Positions 5,251 to 8,188 of a stretch of DNA of 8,188 nt are shown here, in pieces. How positions within the stretch are numbered: position 1 is the first letter of the stretch; the number at the start of each line of letters is the position of its first letter. The notes below the pieces were generated by a model. The model worked only from the letters and a program-made list of their open reading frames with translations. It did not search any database and had not been told where the DNA came from. This stretch comes from an uncultured Lachnospiraceae bacterium (GTDB lineage: Bacteria; Bacillota; Clostridia; Lachnospirales; Lachnospiraceae), in assembly GCA_947631075.1 (NCBI GenBank), contig CANRJU010000107.1, forward strand, positions 1 through 8,188, in the 5' to 3' direction. The position numbers and the translations under genes were made by a program.

Positions 5251-7152
5251 TTACTGCGGCGCCGGGCACTTGTCGTCCGGCATATTTTCATAAATCGGAA
5301 TCGAGAACACAATAGGCGTGGAGTCCATCGTGTCCGCATAGGCGTTCTTGGTCTTGATCGCCTCCGAGTAAGCCGCCTCCACATTGGTCATGTACTGATG
5401 CTCGAACTGGCCGTTCTCCGTGAGGTTGAACTTCTGGAGATAGCCCTTATTAATATAGCTGGTTCCTATGTACTGCCCCCCGCCTACAATGGAGCGGTAG
5501 GGATCCGTCCAGGGCCTGAGATATGTGCTCCCGGAATTGGCCCACTTCAATCCGTTCAGAATCGGATTCTGGCTGCTGGTGGCGCCGATATTGTAAAAAT
5601 TATAAATTCCCGGATATTTCTCATTCGTGCCGGACACGGCGTCGCTGGCCGTAGTGGCGCTGGTCACCACCTCCTGTTTTACGCGGGAAGCCAGATGATA
5701 GGGGCTGACGCCCGAATCCTCCGCCGCCGCCAGAAAGGCCTTGGTATATGTAATCGTTTTCTCCTCTCCGGTCTTTAAATCCTTGTAGGAAAAAGATTTT
5801 CCGGAAAATGGCGTGTTGTTCAAAATCTGATCCACCCCGGCAGCCACCTGGTACTGGGGCTGGTACTCCAACAGCTCGAACTGGAACACCGTCCTCTCGC
5901 TGAGGAAATTCCGCGGGTCCATGTAGTAGGCAATGGCCTCCCGTGAAGCCGCCACCCAGGTACTGCCGTCAAATACCGTCCACTTGCCGGTCTCCTCGTC
6001 GTAGGCGCCCTCCTCCAAAGACTTCCACGCCTTCGACTTGGAGTTGGAAATCAGGTTCACGCCCAGCTTGCACTCCGCGTCCAGCGCCTTCGTCCAGTCC
6101 ACGCCCGGCCTGTACGCCTGGAACTGCCAGTAGGGGTATTTGTCGTGGAGCGCCCGGAGGCTCTGCTTATAAGAATCCGGGAAGCCCTGCTTTTTCAGCT
6201 CCTCCTCAAATTCCGCCTCCGACATGGCAATCACCGGCACTTTCTTCACGACGGCCTTCTTGGCCAGATTCACATACCGGCTGTTGATAAATCCCTTGCA
6301 GGACTTGTCGTTATAGGTGAAACGGATCCGGTACCACTTGGCCTTCTTCACCGTTTTTTCCTTGTCGATCTCCACGGCGGTCTTTTTTTTCAGCTTGACC
6401 GTCTTTCCGCCGGACTTTACAGCCGCCGAACCGCTGCCCGCCTTCTCGCGCACCTTCACCGAATCCTTTTCCTTGCTGATCGCCGCATAGGCCTTTTTCG
6501 AGAGGGTCATTTTCACATAATCATTCATGAGAAATCCCTCGTAGGCCTTTTTCTTATACTTAAAGGAAATCTTGAACCACTTCTGCGTGCCGACGGCTTT
6601 CTCGCCGATAATCGTGACTTTTTTATTTGAGGGCAGGACCACGATCTGGCCGCTGACCTTCAAGTATTTCTTGGCCGCTCCCTTGTACACCTTGGCGCTG
6701 TCGGACGTCTTAGCCGGCACGGAAATATCCTCGTAGACCGTCTCCGTCCGGTACGTCACCGCGGAGCCGCCAGAAGAACCGCCGGACGGCGTGGCTGTGG
6801 GTTCCGCGGATGTATCATCCGACGCGCTGTCCTCCGACGTGTCCTTCTCTATGGCTATGTAACTGGAACTCACATACCCGGTGATCTTCTCCCCGTCCAC
6901 CGTGGCGGAAATCTTGTACCACTTCGTTCCATTCTTGTCATTGGCCGTGTCCAGAATCGTCACCTTTGTCCCATTGGGCAGCGCGGCCACCTTGTTGTGA
7001 TCGGTCCCCGCTCCGTCCCGCACATTGAGCGTGCTGTCCACCACCACCGTACCGGTCTGGTCCGCCGCCAGGGATCGCTCCCTCGGAACCGCAAGCAGCC
7101 CCAGACACAGGCACAGCGCGCCAATCAGCGCCGCCGTCGCTTTTCTGTTCAT
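5251..7152 (-). CDS. Secreted cell-wall hydrolase with SH3b-like repeats and a glucosaminidase domain
   Basis: This 633-residue exported protein probably cuts peptidoglycan glycan strands as an N-acetylglucosaminidase. It starts with a signal peptide (1-30). A clear bacterial SH3 domain follows (about 33-101: TLNVRDGAGTDHNKVAALPNG ... KWYKIS ... GYVSSSYI). After a Ser/Thr/Gly linker (104-132) come two diverged, lysine-rich SH3b-like repeats (about 138-215 and 230-296), each with a KWFKI or KWYRI strand and a GF(L/I)N turn. A conserved clostridial segment (about 323-450, with FDGSTWVAASREAIAYYMDP) precedes the glucosaminidase core (about 465-590: SPYHLASRVKQE, GIYNFYNIGA, LRPWTDPYRSIVGGGQYIG). 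Glu494 in VKQE fits the catalytic acid. There is no transmembrane or sortase anchor, so wall binding through SH3b is likely. The ATG at 7150-7152 has AGGAGGTTTGAG upstream. It precedes the cohesin-like surface gene by 27 bp. The hydrolase class is well supported; exact bond specificity is inferred. Confidence 0.92.
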   Translation of the reverse strand: MNRKATAALIGALCLCLGLLAVPRERSLAADQTGTVVVDSTLNVRDGAGTDHNKVAALPNGTKVTILDTANDKNGTKWYKISATVDGEKITGYVSSSYIAIEKDTSEDSASDDTSAEPTATPSGGSSGGSAVTYRTETVYEDISVPAKTSDSAKVYKGAAKKYLKVSGQIVVLPSNKKVTIIGEKAVGTQKWFKISFKYKKKAYEGFLMNDYVKMTLSKKAYAAISKEKDSVKVREKAGSGSAAVKSGGKTVKLKKKTAVEIDKEKTVKKAKWYRIRFTYNDKSCKGFINSRYVNLAKKAVVKKVPVIAMSEAEFEEELKKQGFPDSYKQSLRALHDKYPYWQFQAYRPGVDWTKALDAECKLGVNLISNSKSKAWKSLEEGAYDEETGKWTVFDGSTWVAASREAIAYYMDPRNFLSERTVFQFELLEYQPQYQVAAGVDQILNNTPFSGKSFSYKDLKTGEEKTITYTKAFLAAAEDSGVSPYHLASRVKQEVVTSATTASDAVSGTNEKYPGIYNFYNIGATSSQNPILNGLKWANSGSTYLRPWTDPYRSIVGGGQYIGTSYINKGYLQKFNLTENGQFEHQYMTNVEAAYSEAIKTKNAYADTMDSTPIVFSIPIYENMPDDKCPAPQ

Positions 7153-7236
7153 CTCAAACCTCCTGTATCTCCTATGCCATGCCTCCTGTATCTCCTGTAT
7201 CTCCCATGTCTTCTGTATCTTCTATGCCTCCTGTAC
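7153..7236 (-). repeat. 9/18-nt tandem repeat spanning the methyltransferase stop codon and carrying Shine-Dalgarno cores
   Basis: On the minus strand the unit (A/G)TACAGGAGGCATGGGAG, itself about two 9-nt halves, recurs in degenerate form from 7236 down to 7153. Plus-strand cores TCCTGTATCT occur at 7161, 7184 and 7193, TTCTGTATCT at 7211 and TCCTGTACCC at 7229. The spacings are 23, 9, 18 and 18. The first copy encodes the last codons of the methyltransferase (VQEA-stop). The last copy supplies the AGGAGG ribosome-binding site of the wall hydrolase. The array therefore joins two genes and offers several ribosome-binding cores. Confidence 0.85.
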
Positions 7237-7971
7237 CCTGGCGATCACATACACGCGCTCGCTGTCCTCCGCGGGCTCCCGGTCCATAGACGCGTCCAGG
7301 CACTCGACCATCTCAAGGCCGCTCTTTTCCAGGAGTTTCTTCAGGTGCTCTATATCGTACGCCTTCTGGTAATGGGACTCCTCGAACCTCTCGTACAGGT
7401 CGCTGTCCTCCTGCCTGCGGAATACCGTCATCAGATACTCGTTGATCTGCTGGTCCTCATAGTAAAAATTCTCCCAAATATAGCTGACCTCGTCGTCCTG
7501 CTCCACCCAGGTCTGATTACCCATAATGCTCTGATAGCAGTAGGCCGTTTTCAGGTCAAAGATAAAATAGCCGCCCGGTTTCAGATATTTCTTCACGCGG
7601 GTAAATGTGGCCGTCATGTCCTCGTCCTGCAGGAGATAATTCATGGAATCGCATACGCTGACCATGGCGTCCACCGGGCCGCTCAGCTCCAGCTTCTGCA
7701 TACTCTGCTGCACATAGAGGATATCCGCGCCGCTGAACTCCTTCTTCTCCGCGGCAAGAGCCAGCATATCCGCCGACTGGTCCACGCCGATCATGTGGTA
7801 TCCCGCCGCCGCGAAGCGCTCCGTCATAATTCCCGTGCCGCACCCCAGCTCACAGATCGTCCCGCCCGTGATGCCCCGGTCCGTCAGATATTTGTGGATG
7901 GCGGCGAACCACTCGTCGTATGGCACATTGTCCATCACATGGTCATACACATTTGAAAAATTTTCATACAT
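7222..7971 (-). CDS. Class I SAM-dependent methyltransferase, substrate unknown
   Basis: The 249-residue cytoplasmic protein is a Rossmann-fold methyltransferase. Motif I, ICELGCGTGIM (39-49), binds S-adenosylmethionine. The acidic residue ending strand 2 is seen in IGVDQSADML (61-70, Asp64). VDAMVSVCDSMNYL (100-113) matches the motif IV region and LKPGGYFIFD (130-139) the strand-5 region. The N-terminus YENFSNVYDHVMDNVPYDEW and the C-terminal strand pair resemble YqeM-like Firmicute proteins, but I cannot assign an acceptor (small molecule, RNA or protein). The ATG at 7969-7971 is preceded by GAGGGGGAATTGTT. It lies 77 bp after addA and 69 bp before the wall hydrolase, with no clear terminator on either side. 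Its last codons are part of a tandem repeat and its reading frame, past the single TAG, stays open into the next gene. Confidence 0.92.
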   Translation of the reverse strand: MYENFSNVYDHVMDNVPYDEWFAAIHKYLTDRGITGGTICELGCGTGIMTERFAAAGYHMIGVDQSADMLALAAEKKEFSGADILYVQQSMQKLELSGPVDAMVSVCDSMNYLLQDEDMTATFTRVKKYLKPGGYFIFDLKTAYCYQSIMGNQTWVEQDDEVSYIWENFYYEDQQINEYLMTVFRRQEDSDLYERFEESHYQKAYDIEHLKKLLEKSGLEMVECLDASMDREPAEDSERVYVIARVQEA

Positions 7972-7992
7972 AACAATTCCCCCTCACTTATT

Positions 7993-8053
7993 TTTTCTCA
8001 CTAATCCGCATTTCTGAGCGAACAGGTCCGCTCCAGCGACTTTTCTCACTAAT
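7993..8053. repeat. Direct repeat pair flanking a hairpin in the addA-methyltransferase gap
   Basis: TTTTCTCACTAATCCGC (7993-8009) and TTTTCTCACTAATTCGC (8041-8057) are 16/17 identical and 48 bp apart. Between them CTGAGCG (8014-8020) can pair with CGCTCCAG (8029-8036) with one bulged base and an 8-nt loop. The right-hand copy overlaps the addA stop codon (8049-8051). A further degenerate copy (CCTCACTTAT, 7982-7991) abuts the methyltransferase ribosome-binding site. The hairpin lacks an adjacent U-run on the minus strand, so it is not an obvious terminator. It may be a copy of a dispersed extragenic palindromic element or a local duplication. Confidence 0.65.
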
Positions 8054-8188
8054 TCGCCGGACACTCAACCTCTCGTCCCAGCGAAAATGAATACAGCACG
8101 CAGCGCGTCACCGGCCGGTCGAGCATACGCTCCAGCGCCGTCTTATAGAGCGCCATCTGGGTACGGTAGCGGTCTATGAGCTGCTGCT
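8049..8188 (-). CDS. addA: AddA (helicase-exonuclease AddAB subunit A), C-terminal 45 residues only
   Basis: AddA is the helicase-nuclease subunit that, with AddB, processes double-strand breaks for recombination. Only the end is present: QQLIDRYRTQMALYKTALER, then MLDRPVTRCVLYSFSLGREV and a short ECPAN tail to the TAG stop at 8049-8051. QMALY matches the QxxxY motif of the RecB-like PD-(D/E)XK nuclease fold. The LYSF-LG strand close to the terminus is typical of AddA C-termini. The helicase motifs and the main nuclease residues lie beyond the window edge. The fragment is short, so the call rests on this C-terminal pattern; another member of the RecB-like nuclease group is possible but less likely. 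Its stop codon overlaps a copy of a direct repeat. Confidence 0.8.
   Translation of the reverse strand, partial: QQLIDRYRTQMALYKTALERMLDRPVTRCVLYSFSLGREVECPAN

Noticed and set aside
7152..7222. Fusion of methyltransferase and wall hydrolase by stop-codon readthrough
   Set aside because: The frame is open apart from one TAG, but the hydrolase has its own ATG, ribosome-binding site and N-terminal signal peptide, which would be internal in a fusion. Two separate proteins are far more likely.
7153..7236. CRISPR-like array at the methyltransferase-hydrolase junction
   Set aside because: The units are 9-23 nt with no unique spacers of protospacer length, and they are partly coding; this is a simple tandem repeat.
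6997..7956. Long plus-strand open frame of 319 codons opposite the methyltransferase and the start of the wall hydrolase
   Set aside because: It overlaps two well-supported minus-strand genes, its product is low in complexity (runs such as LLYLLYLPCLLYL come from the tandem repeat), and it shows no recognisable domain. It is a by-product of G+C-rich codon use.

Overview
All recognisable genes lie on the minus strand, so transcription runs from high to low coordinates. The gene set and sequence style point to a Gram-positive, low-oxygen Firmicute of the Clostridia, most likely Lachnospiraceae. Pointers are a ClpC-type Hsp100 next to radA, AddA-type recombination nuclease, strong AGGAGG ribosome-binding sites, an SH3b/glucosaminidase wall hydrolase of clostridial type, and G+C-rich coding sequence broken by A+T-rich intergenic stretches. 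The family-level assignment is inference from protein style, not a search result.

Layout, in the direction of transcription. (1) 8188-8049: the last 45 residues of AddA (helicase-nuclease). (2) 7971-7222: a class I SAM-dependent methyltransferase. (3) 7152-5251: a secreted cell-wall protein with SH3b-like repeats and a glucosaminidase domain. (4) 5223-4099: a membrane-anchored surface protein with a cohesin-like domain and a cadherin-like beta-sandwich. Genes 2-4 are closely spaced with no visible terminator and could be one transcript. (5) After a 60-bp gap with a candidate promoter and palindromic operator comes a short GntR (YtrA-like) regulator (4038-3655), then clpC (3631-1175), 23 bp apart. 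(6) A 137-residue protein of unknown function (1096-683) has its own candidate promoter and ends at a strong hairpin terminator. (7) An A+T-rich 19-bp tandem repeat precedes radA (510-1, 3' end outside the window).

Two themes emerge. The high-coordinate half is cell-envelope biology: a peptidoglycan hydrolase with a cohesin/cadherin-like surface protein translated just after it. The low-coordinate half is a proteostasis and DNA-repair cluster that keeps the clpC-radA linkage known from Bacillus, where the order is ctsR-mcsA-mcsB-clpC-radA. Here a GntR repressor sits where ctsR, mcsA and mcsB would be, and a small unknown protein is inserted between clpC and radA.

The most unusual non-coding signals are a 9/18-nt repeat that runs through the methyltransferase stop codon and carries several Shine-Dalgarno cores, the 19-bp A+T-rich repeat before radA, and a 17-bp near-exact direct repeat flanking a hairpin just after addA. 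I see no CRISPR array, tRNA, rRNA, transposase or phage gene. There is no gene-free stretch longer than 300 bases.
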